Shown: in pieces, positions 12,201 to 27,200 of the stretch
Layout of the letters: every line of letters starts with the position of its first letter
How positions within the stretch are numbered: the stretch's first letter is position 1
Origin: Eremophila alpestris peregrina
Lineage: Eukaryota > Chordata > Aves > Passeriformes > Alaudidae
DNA length: 64,000 bases
NCBI GenBank assembly: GCA_009792885.1
Contig: WMCF01000080.1
Location: 2,952,785-3,016,784 of the forward strand
Direction of reading: 5' to 3'
Position numbers and translations under genes: made by a program
The notes under the pieces: model-generated
What the model saw: the letters and a program-made list of their open reading frames with translations, nothing else
Database searches by the model: none
What the model was told of the DNA's origin: nothing

Positions 12201-15200
12201 CTTACCAAAATAGATGAAACAAACTTGTTGACAAAAACTACTTGAATACATCCAACAGTTAGATAAATACGATTGTCAACAACATCCATATTTGTATATG
12301 CAATGCCATCTGTAGCATTCACATATGATACCATTCTGAAGTTGAAGACTTCTTTTCCTGTGATGTAAAGAGCCTTAAAAAGAAAAAAAAAAAAGTATCT
12401 CTACTGTAAAAGCTTACATAGTGGAGAAACTTAACTTCCAAACAAAATGCAGTACCTAACACCACTAACACATTTTTATTTCAAGTATCTCAACAATATA
12501 TGAAAAAAATCTAATTTTAAAAATCTTCTGACATAGCTGAAAATATTTAGTAGACATCTCAGCTTGAATAATTCTCTTCACTAAAGTCAACATAGTAAGA
12601 GGCACAATGAGCAGCTGAATATCACAGTTACACAAATTAATGTCAGTCTAATAATTACTGGTTCTGGGAGCAAAATCAATCTGTCATATAGAGAATGTTA
12701 CTCCCAACAAATACATAAAACATGACTGAACAAAGTCACAATAGAGAGCACAGTCTAAAAAGTAAGTTTGATTTAGCATCCATTCAAAAAAAAAATCAAC
12801 TATACATGCATATGCCTACCTTTTTATACAATGCTGTCTCATCAGAATCCACAATACTGATGTTCTTCAATTTTGCAGTCACATCAGTTGCTGCTTTTTT
12901 CATGATCACTTGGCTATCCAGACCTCAAAAACAATGCATACAAAATCAATACACTATTATGGTTACAAACTTCTGTGCCTTTGTGAATAAAGTGTTGTTC
13001 CTACCTTCAATGTGAATTTCAGCTATTCTGTGGCTTTTCTCTCTGATAAAAATACGCAGACATGCTAAATCTGCACAGATAATGAGGTCAATAACGTCTT
13101 CACACTTCGATTTTTTTGATGCTATGGGAAATAAAAAATGACAGAAGTTACCGTTCCTCAAGTTTAAGATAATAACCACGATGCCATCAAATGCCTTAAT
13201 TCATACCAGGAAAAAAATGATAAAAACCTGACAATTCATGTGTTTTCTATTTACACTGACTTTGTGCCTATAATACATAGCAAAGGTATGCCTTGACCTA
13301 TAAGTCAGAAAACTGCACATGGCTAAGAATACAACCCTACAAATACATAGAATTCTGAGCAAAATTTCTCATATCAAACATCATTGACACATTTGCAAAA
13401 ACAGAAAATACATTTGTTTTATTCCTTACTTAAATGATGAGAGAGGAATGAAAAGAGAAGAAGTAATAAAGAAACTTACTTAATTTTTTAAGAACATCCT
13501 TCTTCTCCTCTGTTTTTTCATGGACTGGTTCTTCCACAACTTTAGTTTCTTGTTTAGGTAGAAGATTATTCAGATAGTTCATAGCATTCAGCAGAGCTTC
13601 AGTATGCAAATGAATATCTAGAGAAGAAAAGTTCACCTAAAAGAAAAATTTTTGTTTATCCAGTATGCCTCTCCTCCCAAACTGAGAAAATTACATTAAA
13701 AAAAGATATCATACCTTAATTTTCTGTAGAACATTCTGGCAGACAGTTTTCAGTTCTGGTCCCTTAATATCAGTCTATTTCACCAAAAGTGCACATAAAA
13801 CAAACAAATCAGAAGTTTGTAAATTTCATTAAAGAAAACTTATTTTCGAAACCATTACAACTTAAGATGTAAAAGTTATTCTGTTGAAGGAGCAGACAGA
13901 CTTTGCACATGACACTCAAAATGTTAAAAACATCAATAAGGAAAAAACCTTCAACATCTGCTACATAAACATCTGTGATGTTTATGACAGGCTTACAATT
14001 CAAAAGCAAAGTCTACTTTTTCCTAACCTTTATATACTCCAGAGTTAGAAGATCATCTTCTACGTTATCCAGTGTAGTAATTACGTAAACAGGCTTGCCA
14101 TTATCATCTAAAAATATGAAAAAAAGAAAGAGAATACAGAAATTTACTTTTTTTAAAAGAAAAAAAATTAAAACTTTTTTAATCTATAAACTGCCAGCTA
14201 GGCTACTAGCTAGTCATTACTGTTTAATCACAAAACCTCTTTTGCAGACATAAAATAGTTAAATGTCTCTCTACAATCATCAACACCAGAACATATTTAC
14301 CAAAGCACTAATAAGAGGATGAGCTCCTGATTTACCTATCCTGCATTTAACTTAGGAAGCAAATCTTCCTTATTTAACAAAACTCCTACAGAGTTTTTGA
14401 AGACAAATGCACACTGTTATTTGTGAATAATTCCTTGGTCAGATTATAAATACTTACCAATATACTCTGGGCACAGGAGACCAACTTCACGAAGGAAAGC
14501 ATATCCAGCCATGTCAAATGTTCTTATTTTAAGTTCAGTGCCTAAGCCCAAAATATCAAGCTGGAGCACAGGCACCTCAGTATCACCGGTAAGCCGGCAT
14601 AATTTAATTAGGACCTAAAAAACCAACCAAAACCCACACTCAGAACCGCTTAGGGATTATAACAAGTATAAAAACCTCTTAGCTTTCACACAGGATATAA
14701 TATATTTACTGACATTTTATTGGTTAATGTCTATTTGTGTATTGATAATTTAACTTTATACAGCAAATGCCTTGGAAAATAAAATAAATAATCCAACAAG
14801 CAGTACTGGTTGCTGTTATAGTAAGAAAAACATCAAACATGCATGTACAATACCAAAGTAACAGTTACACAAACTATATTATTTTTTTTAAATTCTGTAC
14901 AGCATTCAGCAAAGTCCAACACAGTCAAAACTAGATTTTCAGTCAGAACAAAGTGTTTACTACTTTCACTGGAATTTCTCTGGATTCTCCTGCTAAGAGT
15001 TAGATTCCCAAGCTGCATGTCTGGCAAGAGGATTTACTACATTTTCAACAATGCATGACAATATTGTTGTTAAATAAATACGTAGCTGAGCTGTTCTATC
15101 TGACTTTGACAACCAAGCAAATATATCCTTCCCTTCCATGTAATCCCATCTACAAATAAGGAAAATCAAAACAAAACTCCGAAAGCAATGTTTAACTATG

Positions 15201-18200
15201 AGGACAATAGAGGTGATTTCTAAAATATTCCCCATTTAACTTTTTCTTAAAGATTGTAAATTAGTTGTCCTTAGAAAATAACGAAAAACAGACATCCTCC
15301 TTTTAGACTAGTAGCTCTAAATAAGGTCTCATCATCTCACAAAGAGTACATTTCAGTTTTGTCTGTAGCAAAGGTGTAGTGCGCTAGCTGTGGTGTCCTG
15401 AAGACATTCTGTAAGCCCTATCATAAAACAAAATTTGTAAAGTTAACTGAATTTTTATGATTTATTTTTAAAATTAATGTCAAGTAAAATACACTGAGTT
15501 GCAGGAACAACAGTGTCATAGCCATGATGGTCTAACAACAAAGTTAACGATAGTGTTAAGAGGTCACCTCTTTTATTAGAACTGATACAGTTAGCAAGCG
15601 TTCTTGCATTTGGATAAAATACTGGTTTTCCCAACCAAGCCTGAAACAGCAACTCAACAGAAAACTCTTCATAATGAAGATGTTACAGATTTAAATGTGT
15701 GGACAAAGGCATCTGCGAAAAACCAGAACAGAAAAATATGGTGCTTGCTACAACACAAAACATTAATAAAGTTTTCCCATTGACCACAATAGCATTTGCA
15801 AAAGAAATGCCACAAGTAAGTATTTAGCTAAACAAATATGTAATGTGATTACTGAGACATAGGTGAAGAAAATTCAGTGGCAAAGTGAGTTGAGAAATCA
15901 AGTGGATAAATCAAAGCATTTCAGTGATGACAAGGATACAGAAGCCCAACTATGACTTGGAAAAAATTGTGCGTAATCGTTTCAGGGAAAAATGGGGAAT
16001 GAATATCTATGCTAGCATGGATTTATAAACACAACAAACATGGAAAAAATTACAGTCCTGCTGTGCTTCAGGGAAATTTTAAAAGTAATTTTACCTCAGC
16101 TACTTCAAACTTTAGCTGGAAATCTGTCATGTTTTTCAAAGATTCTTGTTTGTGTAGGGTTTTTCGCCTTGTACTGACAGCTCGCTTGAGGGAATCAGAT
16201 GGGACTTCAAAAAATGGCACATCTTCCACAGGACTGCTTAGTGCATCATAAAATTCTTCTTCAGATTCTAAGGATTAATTCACAGTAACATTACATATGC
16301 AGTTTACATAGCCAGTATTTCACAGTAATATGACCTAGAATTTTTACATCCACATCTGTAAAAGCTTATACATACAAGTATCTAGCTGACAACTAACAAC
16401 CAATAAAATCTCTTTTCATACCCATCTCAACTCCTGCCTCCCACAACTTTACACCTCACCTACAGCTGTCTCCATCATGTCATCATGAACTTCAGATCTC
16501 ATTATTTAATTCTTTCTGTCAGCATTCTCTTACTTTTGGCTTTGCAAAAGACAGCAGTCTTGTGACTGGTGTGACCTAACAGCTTAATTCATCTGCTGGT
16601 CAGACTGCTGTTGACAGTACAGAAGCCTTGGCCTCAATATCAGGCACACTACTTGGGATTTCTCCCTGCTGAAGATCTCTCATTTCAGAGACACTCCTAA
16701 GAATTATCAAGCTTTTAATCTACATTAGTGCAGAAATGTAACCAAGATAAATATATTACACTTTCTTGTGAAGGTCTTCTCTTTCACCTAAAAACCATAA
16801 ACACTGAAGTATAAGGTAACTGTGGAAGAAACATCCTTCTAAAAAAACTCAAAAAATTACATTAAGTATTTTGTAAAGCTTAAAAGGAGCCCTGAGTTTT
16901 TGGAGGGTGAAGATAGAGAATTAATAGAAATCACTTAAAAGGACTGTACAGCTGTATGTGTAGTATAGATTGAAAAATCAGACTTGATTCAAATCTAAAT
17001 CTAGCTATTACTTTCCCAAATTATTTGTTGCTATTATGCATTCTCACTTCAGCCTCATTTTTAAGAACTGAAAGACATTTCCACTCTACCTCTGGACACT
17101 TAAAGGAACTCATACAAAAACAGATGAAGATGCACAAACACGTATTTTTATACATACTACATACATGCTCAATTTAAAGCTATAAAGTAGACATAATAAC
17201 TTTGCTGATAATTTTGATAGTGTTTGCTAACCACACAAGTCATTAACTTGAGAAAGGAGTAGTAGTCTGGTTCTCTGTTCCTCCAGCTGAGTGTTTTGGC
17301 ATCACAAATATGACTGACACTAAAATTACACTGATGTATTTGATTATTATTCTAATGTAACTACTAGATGAAATGTTAGGGTGTAGCTAAGCTGTTTTGA
17401 ACAGCAAGGCAGTATTGGACACAACTGGTTTTCCCACAGCCAATTTTCTCCTCTATCCAGTAGAAGTCAAAATGTTTGCTAACAAAAACACAGCCGTTTC
17501 TAATGGTCAGCATTTCTCTACCTCGTAATTTAAATAAATCCACCTAAATAGAAGAGAAATCCTTCCGTAAGAGAATAATTAAAACCATCATCAGAGGACT
17601 AAGTACATGCTAAAAATTTCATACTACTTCAGATGCCCTGGCAAAAATAAACCCACCACACCAAACAAAATTTTCCAGCTATACCACCAGGAAGGGAACA
17701 AAAACAAGCATAATGAATTTCATTGCTATGAGAAAATGCTCAAGTAGTTTGTACAGTTTCAACTATAAGCTAAACAGAATATAACACTACTCAGCCCTCA
17801 ACAACCTGAAACAAAGCCCCATATCCTTGCTTACAGCAAGAACAATAAATTCATTCAAAGAACTCAAAAATTTCTTGACTTGACCCCCTTCTTAAGCAAG
17901 ACTTTAAAACAGATTATGTTACCTGACTCGGGAAATGAATGAAGATCCAAAACAGGATACACGCCTTGAGATAAGTGTGGTGTTGAAAGTACAGGGGTCA
18001 CTATAGCCTGAAACAGGAGATACCACAAATTTTTTTCCTATATTTATGGGTCATGCTATTGCATATATGCTGCATTCAAATTTTACAACTTAGGGAAACT
18101 TAAGTGCAAATCAATAAAGCCAAACACATTACTAAAATTTACATGTAAGTATAGGGAGAAAGGAGGCCTAAAATAGGTAAAAGCAGCAGCTATTGCACTT

Positions 18201-21200
18201 GCATGTAACTACACAGAACACACTAGGAAACACAGTGAAGATGTTCAAACATTCAACTTCACAGACCAAAAGATGGTCAGAAATGGCACATTATATGAAA
18301 AATCATAAAAGACAAAACTAGTCCTTCAAAGGACTACGATACAGCAATTTCAGAGAACAATAAAGATCAATGGTTCTTTACAAAAATAACACAAGTGCCA
18401 GGTGGGGGAAAAAAAATGAATACACAAAAACATGAGAGCAGACAGGACTGCTTTGTATTTCATAGAATCATAGAAACACTTAGGTTAGAAAAGACCCTTC
18501 AGATCACCAAGTCCAACTGTAAACCTAGCACTGCCAGAGACATGATTTAGTGGTGAACTTAAATGCTGCATCTACAAGTATTTTAAATAGCTGCAGGGAT
18601 GGTGACTCATCCCCTGGGCAGCCTGCTCTATTGTTTGACAATCATTTTGGTGAAAAAAATTTCCTAATATGCCATCTAAACCTTCACTGGAGCAATATGA
18701 GGCCATTTACTCCTGGGACTTTTTACCTGGGAGAAAAAAACCAACATCTCAGTCTTTCTTGCAGTGAGGAGCCCAAAACTGAGAACAGGATTCAAGGTGT
18801 AGCCCCACCAGTGCCAAGGACAGCAGGACAATCACTGCCTCAGTCCTACTGGTCACACTGTTGTTGATATAGGACAGGATGCCCTTGGCCTTCTTGGCCA
18901 CACACTGTCTCATGTTCAGCTGCTTGTTAACCTGCACCCCAAGGTCCTTATCTGCTCATTGTTGTGACCCAAGTGTGGGACCTGGCACTTTACCTTATTG
19001 ATTTGCACTGCTTCAGACATGAGGGGAAAAAAAACCCAACTAGTAAAGTACTGAGAGGAGGTCTCACAGTAGTCTTCATCTTTCTCCCAAGAGGAAGCAG
19101 AGGGACAGATACCAATCTCTTCTCTCTGGTAACCAGTAACAGGACTCGAGGGAACAGCATAAAGGGGTGTCAGGGAAGTTTACATTAGGAAAAGGTCCTT
19201 TCCCAAGAAAGTGGTTGAGCACTGGAACAGGCTCCCCAGGAAAGTGGTCACAGCATGAGCCTGAGAGAGTTCAAGAAGTGTTTAGACAATGCTCTCAGGT
19301 ACATGGTGTGACTCCTAGGGATTGTCCTGTGCAGGGCCAGGAGCTGGACTTTGATGATCCTTGTGGGTCCTTCCCAGGTCAGGATAATCTATGAGTCTTC
19401 AATTGTGAAATGCAGTAATGCACAACCCATAGTAATTGAAAATATGTGAATTGCCACTAGAGTGCACTCTAGAACAGGAATCCTCCACTCCATTACTCAT
19501 ATATGATAGAATTAAATTCTCTTAGTAAAGGTATCCAAATTATTTATTTATCATCAAGTCTCAGAAAGCAATCTCAGCAATCTGAGCTCATAAAGAATCA
19601 CAGAATCACAGAAATTCTAGGTTGGAAGAGACCTTTAAGATCATCGAGTCCAACCGATGTTCTAACACCTCAACTAGATCATGGCACCAAGTGCCACATC
19701 CAGTCTTCAAATTCTCACCTGCAAGTTCCACACGCACGTGTACTACACACGTGCCTAGCACAAAGTATCAGAGAAAGAGAACTGTGCACTGTGTGCCCTT
19801 TCTTGAGTGCCATTGGCTCTGGACTGCACGGTTCACAGCAGTTCTTTCCCTGCACCACCACACCTCCTCCCCCTGTCACTGCACCTTTCAAAGCTCAGGC
19901 TCAGACAATTATTCACATAACCACAGTATCAAAGCTATATATTATGGCAACACGAAACATTCATCTTGAACATTGTTTCCAAGGCTACATTTTCATCTCA
20001 CAACATTCCCACATCTTTCTTGGTCTCCAGCCTATGCAATCTGACTTTACTGAATATATTCATGTCTACAAGTAATAAATAGACAAAGTATTTAAGAGCC
20101 TTGTTAACTGTCAAAGTGTCCCTTCTGTAACACTTCTATATTCTAAGAAAACAAGAAAAAAATGAAATTTTTTCATAGTACCAAATTACGAAAAATAGCC
20201 TTACACACTGAAGTGTCTTCTTGGACTAAAATGCTGAGCACAAAAATGTAGAAGGATCTGTTCCAAAATGTCTTCTGTTTTCACAGCTCAAGAACACTTC
20301 CACCACTAACTCAGAATGTAAAGAAGAAAACAGCACTCTGAAAAAGGATTTCACATCCTTTTCAGTTAAGAAATGATGTGATGCTAACAAAGTTCAGAAG
20401 AATTACAGCTGTCAAGATGAAAGCATGGCAGTATACCTGCCACTATCAAAACATAAAATCCACTCAAATTATTAATTTAATACCAGCAATAAATTCTGTC
20501 AAGTTCTGAAGTAAATGGAATCTCGAGCAGGTTTAAGTGTAAGTTTTGATACGGATTCACTTATAATGCAAATATATTTGTACATGGTCCAAATATACAC
20601 CTCATCTAGTGTATATCACAACTAATGTACAAGGTCACTTAAAATACTTCAGATGTAATAGCTGAATTCTATAATTAAATTCAAGTATAGTCAGTGTTAC
20701 AAAGCACAGGACAATCATCTTATACATGCAGATTATATTTCTGTGAAAGTAAAGTCCCAAAAAAAGTTAGTCTGTGATTAGTTGCACAAAACAATAGAGA
20801 CTAAGGCAGCTTTTGGCTGGGCATATTATTAGTATATGATGAGTGAAAGAAGTCAGACTTAGCCAGAATTTTAATGGTACCACTAAAGAGATGGCAAGAA
20901 CCACATGAAGAAAAAGTCTTCACTCTATGTATTTTCAACAGGTATGCATGTCTAATTGTTGCATTTACTGTTAGTAAATATGCTAATAGAACCCACAGAA
21001 AATACCAAACTGCAGCAACAGCTTTCCAGAACAGTGCAGAATAATTTGTACAAAGATGGAAAGATAATCATCAAATAATCTAAAAAACCCCCAAATACAA
21101 AGATAACCACTAGTCCAGTAGAACCAAGTGCATGAGTTACTAAATATCAGATTTTTAAACATATTTACAAATTATAGAAAATTGGAGAGCCTAATTTCTC

Positions 21201-24200
21201 TTAGACTTTTAAGATTTCACATATATGCTAATGGTCTGCTTTACACATATATAAAACATAGCCAGATCACAGAGGCTAGTCATGTCAAAAATTAGCAACT
21301 GTGAGTTAATTTCCTAATTTTTTTAAGAACAGGTCAATAGGTGAAACATATTTTTCAGGAATAATAAGAAGGGGACAAACTTCTGTTCTGAAGAAGGCAC
21401 CCAAAAACAGTAATCCAAACAATTTTCACCAAGGAGAGGGGGTGGAGAAAGAGCAAGACTCCTTATTGTTATAAGCACAAGGAAGAACTTCCATCCCTGA
21501 GCTACACCATGTAATGGACTTGAAATGGGAAAAGCTCAGAGGTCAGCTGAAAAAGAACCTGCTACTTTTGCCACGCAGACATTGTTTATACAACAGATAG
21601 TGAGTAGTTTTTGTTTGGCTTTTGAAATTCTCATCTAATATCACATAATACTTGAACTTCAAAAATAACAGCATTTTAATGTTTTCTTCACTACACAAAA
21701 CAGCTGAACCCAAATTCTGCAGCACTACAATATATGTAAATTTGAAGGTACAATAAACTAATCCTCAACAAAACTGACTATGTTTGTTAGTCATAATCTA
21801 CAAATTAATTCCCACAGTAGTAAAACTGTGAAGGATTGTATTTAAAATCCAAACACTGGACAGTTATTTCATAATTATTGGTTAAAGTTCACAATAAACT
21901 AACTAAATAGAGCAAGAAAATTTTCTACTGCTTTAGAGAAAGAGCTAACTTTTTCAAGAAGCACTCAGTCAATGCTTGTTAATCATTTTCTTCTGCACCT
22001 TTCAAAACTGGAATGTTAATATCAAGAAGGCATTTTTCTGATTGTTTTAATGAAATCTCTTTTAAAAACCTTACCTCGGCTGTTTTTGGAGGAGAACTGG
22101 TAGCAGGTGCACTTTCTGGCTTAGGAATGCTATCAATTAGCTCCAAGATACTTGTCACCTTCTGATCTGATATTTGGATAGAAAGTAAAGGCAACTGTCC
22201 TGACATTTTGAACCTGTTTTTCAAAGAACCAAAGTCAAAAGTTCCACAGTTAAAACAATCGATCTTAAAATTATTTCAGTCAAACTTCACATTATTTTTC
22301 TTCTAAAAAACACAAACGTCTTACTGGTCAGAAAATTCTTCATCTAACCATTGCATGTAGTGTGTATATATACATATATGTATATATATATACACAGAAA
22401 AGTTACTTGATCAGCAAATACCCACTTAGTAGCATAATTTATATTTCCTTTTGCTGTGAAGTCTTGTGGATCAGGACTACAAATAGTACTAATAACCACT
22501 CCTGGTTAGGCTACATAAGACATATTTTCCTTACAATCAGAAATTCCTCCATCTAGTTCACGCATTTAATTTAATTACTTACAATAAATCACACAACTGA
22601 GCTTTTACACAGCCTTTTACAGAAGAGAAGGTGGAGAGCTTTTCACATATGAGACATCAAAAAAAAGAATATAAAATACTTCCTAGAACTCATGTATAGT
22701 TAAGCGGGCTATAGCAGTAGTCTAGATCTTTAACAAAGGAATAAACATATTGCAATACAGGGTATAAAAAAACCAAAAAAGCCATCTTTAAAAATGAAAA
22801 CAGTAAAACATACTTTAAGTGTATTTTAATAGGATTTGGCCAAAAAACTAAGTCGAATCCTATCAAATATACACACTGAGTTTTTAAAGACTCGAAACAC
22901 AACTTAAGTTTCTCATACAAGTGAGTGTAACAGAAACAAGCAGAAAATTCACTCAAAGAACATATTGTGCTTTTATTACAACTTCTAGTTAGAACAGATA
23001 AAGAGGTCTATTCAACAGGTAACAGGCAGCACGAGATGCTTAATTCATAGTGAGTAAGGAACAAGACAAGATACTTCCTTCCACTTTTGATGTGCTTAAC
23101 TCACATCTGAGTCTTCAAAGTGACATAAAGTAAGACTGAAGAAGATGTGAGAACAAAAAGCTCCATATTTTCAATCCATCTCAGCTAACTTTGACACTAT
23201 GAGAGTATCTGAAAAAACAGCTTCTGACACTTCAGGAAGCACAGAACTGTACACTCTAAACTATGACAGTAACTAGTTTTCTTCAGTTTATTAATTTCTT
23301 CACATCCTTAAACTTACAGGATTAATTCTCAACTACTACTCTTATTCTTCATTTCAGTTCTATCAGAGAGAGATTTAGACTTTTCCTTTTATTTTTTCCT
23401 TTTTGTCCTTTTGTTATTATGGAGAAGGTTTAAGGCAGATGCATAACAACCAGGCTTGAAGGACCTCTCTCTACTGTGCTCCTCAGTTGCTGGAGAAGCA
23501 ATAGCAATTAAATATACAATAGCAATCCTCACTTTTATTGCACTTAAACCTCTCTACAAAAATTTGTATACATCCTTAAAACATTTTTGATGAGCATTTG
23601 TACAACAGACAGCCCATACAGTTAGAAGGAAGGCACTCAGCAGATATAAAGCAGACAACTTCAAATCAGCTGGGCTCTTCACACTGCTCTTTAAATGAAA
23701 GCTTTTAAGGTTTGGAAAACCTCTGTATGGAGAATCAATTACATCCCATTTGTAGAGATTGAGGCACAGAGAAACTAAGAGCTTCAATTGATGAGGAAAT
23801 CGGAGCAGTCACTTCCTTCAAGTTCAGTTTGATTGTGTTCAGAGAGAAAGAAATGTTGAAAGAATGGCACCATTAAAGCTGCAAAATTCCTTGACATTTG
23901 AACTTTTATTATGTTTATAATGAATGCTATTATATAGGATTAACATTGCTATCCTAACAGTTTCTTCATACACCTTCAAAAACCATATGACAGATGCTCA
24001 GACACCTCCTCCAGAAAATGGAGGATCCACACAACAGGATAAAACAAACATTAAAAAAATATAAAACCTTACACGGGCCATAAAACTACAGAATCGTATT
24101 AGAGCTTCCAAAGTAACAAAGTACAAGTAGGTGAAAACACAGATGAACAGTGAAAGTCCTTTGATACAACAGTCACTCACAAAATTAGCTAAATTAGTAT

Positions 24201-27200
24201 TCTCCTCAAGGCAACAATATAGATATGTGCCTTTCTAAACAAAGTCAGAGCAAAGCCTAGTAAATTCACCACTGTTTTGAACAAGAAAATTGCAAGGAAT
24301 TTTAAGGAGTTCAATGGTCACTAAAAGATATACAATCAAAGAATCAAAAAACAGAGACATCCAATCATCTGCTTTTCAGATGACTGAAAAAGGGACCTTC
24401 CAAACTAAGCAACTAATTTGTAAAAATCTGCTACATTAAACAACAATACTGGTACTAGGTTTTGCTGTAAAATTAACATCTTTCCACTCATTTTTCTCAA
24501 CAGAACTATGCTGTTCTATGCAGACAGTTCCAAATATTTATTTTAAAAACTCTGGAAAAACGTAAGTACTGGGTTTGCATGACAGCATACTTATAAAAAC
24601 TGAAATACAAAGGAATAGATACATTTACACCAACACTACATTTTTATATATAACTGATGTGAGAACAGTACTGTACTAGAATTTACAGTTTAGGGAATTC
24701 TTGCTGACACAAGAACTACAGTTAACTTTTATAATTTGTGCCCATTGTGATACAGAGAAAAATTAGGTAGAAATTTTCCAGAATCAGTTTGGACACATTA
24801 ACTGCCAAAGCACACCTGATAGCCAAGACAGTTAGACAGATAGTATTGCAATACTGCAACATGTGTACTCATTAAGAGAAGATGCTCCATAATCCAGGTT
24901 ATACCTGTGTAATTTTTGAGAGATGTGACTTACAAGCCTCCATTAAAATTATATAATTCTTTATACAACCACAGAAATAAAATATCACTTTCTAACATAA
25001 AAAGATTCCTGTGAATTGCATTCACCTTATTTGACCATCTACACCAGAGAAAAAGTAAGGAGGGAAAACATTAATATGTTTTGTAAGCATCAAAATTCAG
25101 AATCTGGCCTCCCAGGTTTCCAGAAGGTGGCAGCATTACACCGTGTAATCACTAATCGTTATTAACAGTACTAATTATTTTCTTCTGATTGGTACAATTT
25201 CCATAACTAACAAGATTTTGGTAAACAACTCTAAGTGCAAACTCCAGGCATTAAAGAGCTGCTTCTTGTAGAAGTGATCCACAGCAGGTAAAACAACTAG
25301 AGCAATAAGCAAAGTCAAAAGAGAGGGAGTATGACAGCACATTACTTTTAAAAATATTTTTTGGCATTTACAGAAGTGATTTTAAGTTCAGATTTTTAGC
25401 TCCTTGGTATTATTAATGAGAACTGAAATGTAGCTATTAGGAAGACTGAATTAGAAGAGGGAGTAATGTCTTTAATAAAAATCTTTAAATATATTAAATA
25501 TACTAGTATTACATTCTGTAGCCATTTCAGTGTCTGAAAACTTAATTTCTTTTCTATTTTTCTAGATAAATGTATTTTACTTCCAAGATTTACCCATAGC
25601 CAATGCAAAAATTGCACAGGAATGACTAGATCCTTATTTTTTCCCCTCTTTTTCCCCCTCAAAAAAAGTTATTTACCATAAAGTTTCAAACTTGGGAAAA
25701 ATACATACCTGGGCATTCTTGCATCTGTAACCACCATAGCCCTGCTAAATTCCAGCCTTACATCCAAGGGCTGCAAGATACACTGAGATGAATTTTTAAG
25801 CTTCCGAGCTTCTCTCCAGTTCTCATCTAGAGGAGCAGAGAAAACCAACTTTAAACATTGAAAGATTCCTCCTCAGTACACACCACAGAATTCAAGTATC
25901 TGATATTGGTATATAGTGCTAAAAATTTAGGTGCCACAATCTCTTTTACAGCCCTATCAACACATGCATTTATACATGATCTGAACATCAGACATACAAG
26001 ACTAATTAATAATTTCTCCTATTCTCATCTACACAGCTACCCCACCCATGGGGTAGACTTCTAAGGACCCAATTCTTAACAAGCATAGTACTGGGAGTTA
26101 AGGCTCTAGATTCTCCCCTGGAACCAAAGGATTAAGAATTAAATGCTTAAGACTTCCCTAATTATGACTGACTCTATGTTGCTAGTTCCCAAAATAATAA
26201 AGTTTCTTTTGATACCTTATTGAAGTAAATTGACTCAGATTCTTGAAGTAGTTTGATTCTCATCCTTTCTTTACCCTCAAAAAAATAATCAAACCTACAA
26301 CTACTTGTGGATTCTGCTTTAAATCTCGAGAAAAGGAAAGGCACTGAAGAAAAACACCATAAACAAAGCAATCAGTCTTACATTTATTATGCAACAAATC
26401 AAATGAGATGTCTTCAACAAAAGGAATTTATTATAAATTTGCTAAGATTGGAATTGAAGTCCTAAAGGTATGTCTTAGAAATTTGTAACAAGTTCATACT
26501 AATAAATTTAGAACACTTGTGTTTGAAGAAGTACGTTCCAAAAGATTCTCCACTGCTTCAACTAAAAAATACGAGGCACAACAACCATCACGTTATGTTT
26601 AGTCATATGAAGAAAGATTACTTTCATGAATACTTACCATGTTTGCTGTACAGCAATTGCATACTGCTGAGCTGGACATCAAAACTGTCATACGCTCTTG
26701 ACATTATATCTTCAAGAGAGGTTTGTCCTACTTTGATTTGTGATAAATCAGAACGACTTTTGCTTGTCATCTTAAAACAGGTTAAAAAAAAAGCGTAAAT
26801 CAATTTCAGAAACATTCAAAGCACTAATTCTACAAATACTTATTCCTACCACAACAAATTATTCAGTCCTAACTAAAGGTCACAATCTCAAAATTATCAT
26901 GGCACAGCAAATATCTAAAATTCCTAGCCTGCACCAAAACAAAAACCAGAGTATTAACACCATTTCTTCCTCAAAGAAACAAATAAAAAGTGAATTAAAA
27001 TATACTATATACTCTGTACAGAACAGTTCTCTTTAATAAGTGGCTTATACTCCAAGGTATAGTCTCAAACCCCTTGTAATCAGTAGAACATTAATTCAGA
27101 ATTTTTATATATAAAATATTATTGCATTAAACAACTCAGACATGAAATTTATTTCTGAACCCTGTTGAATTCAGTTGCTACATATTAGGGAGGAAACGAT

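Larger units (their letters stand above)
9645..17922 (-). other. VPS13A introns 24-34 (exons 25-34 lie inside)
   Basis: Short AT-rich introns between exons 35 and 24. Only simple AT-rich low-complexity sequence was seen (for example TTAAATTTAAAT-type repeats at 9,935-10,015); the slightly GC-richer 10,690-10,920 stretch is unassigned. No second gene or transposon recognised. Confidence 0.7.
18008..22074 (-). other. VPS13A intron 23
   Basis: 4.1-kb AT-rich intron holding the three CR1 ends above; 19,713-22,074 has no recognisable element apart from a short inverted repeat at 19,734-19,754. Confidence 0.75.
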
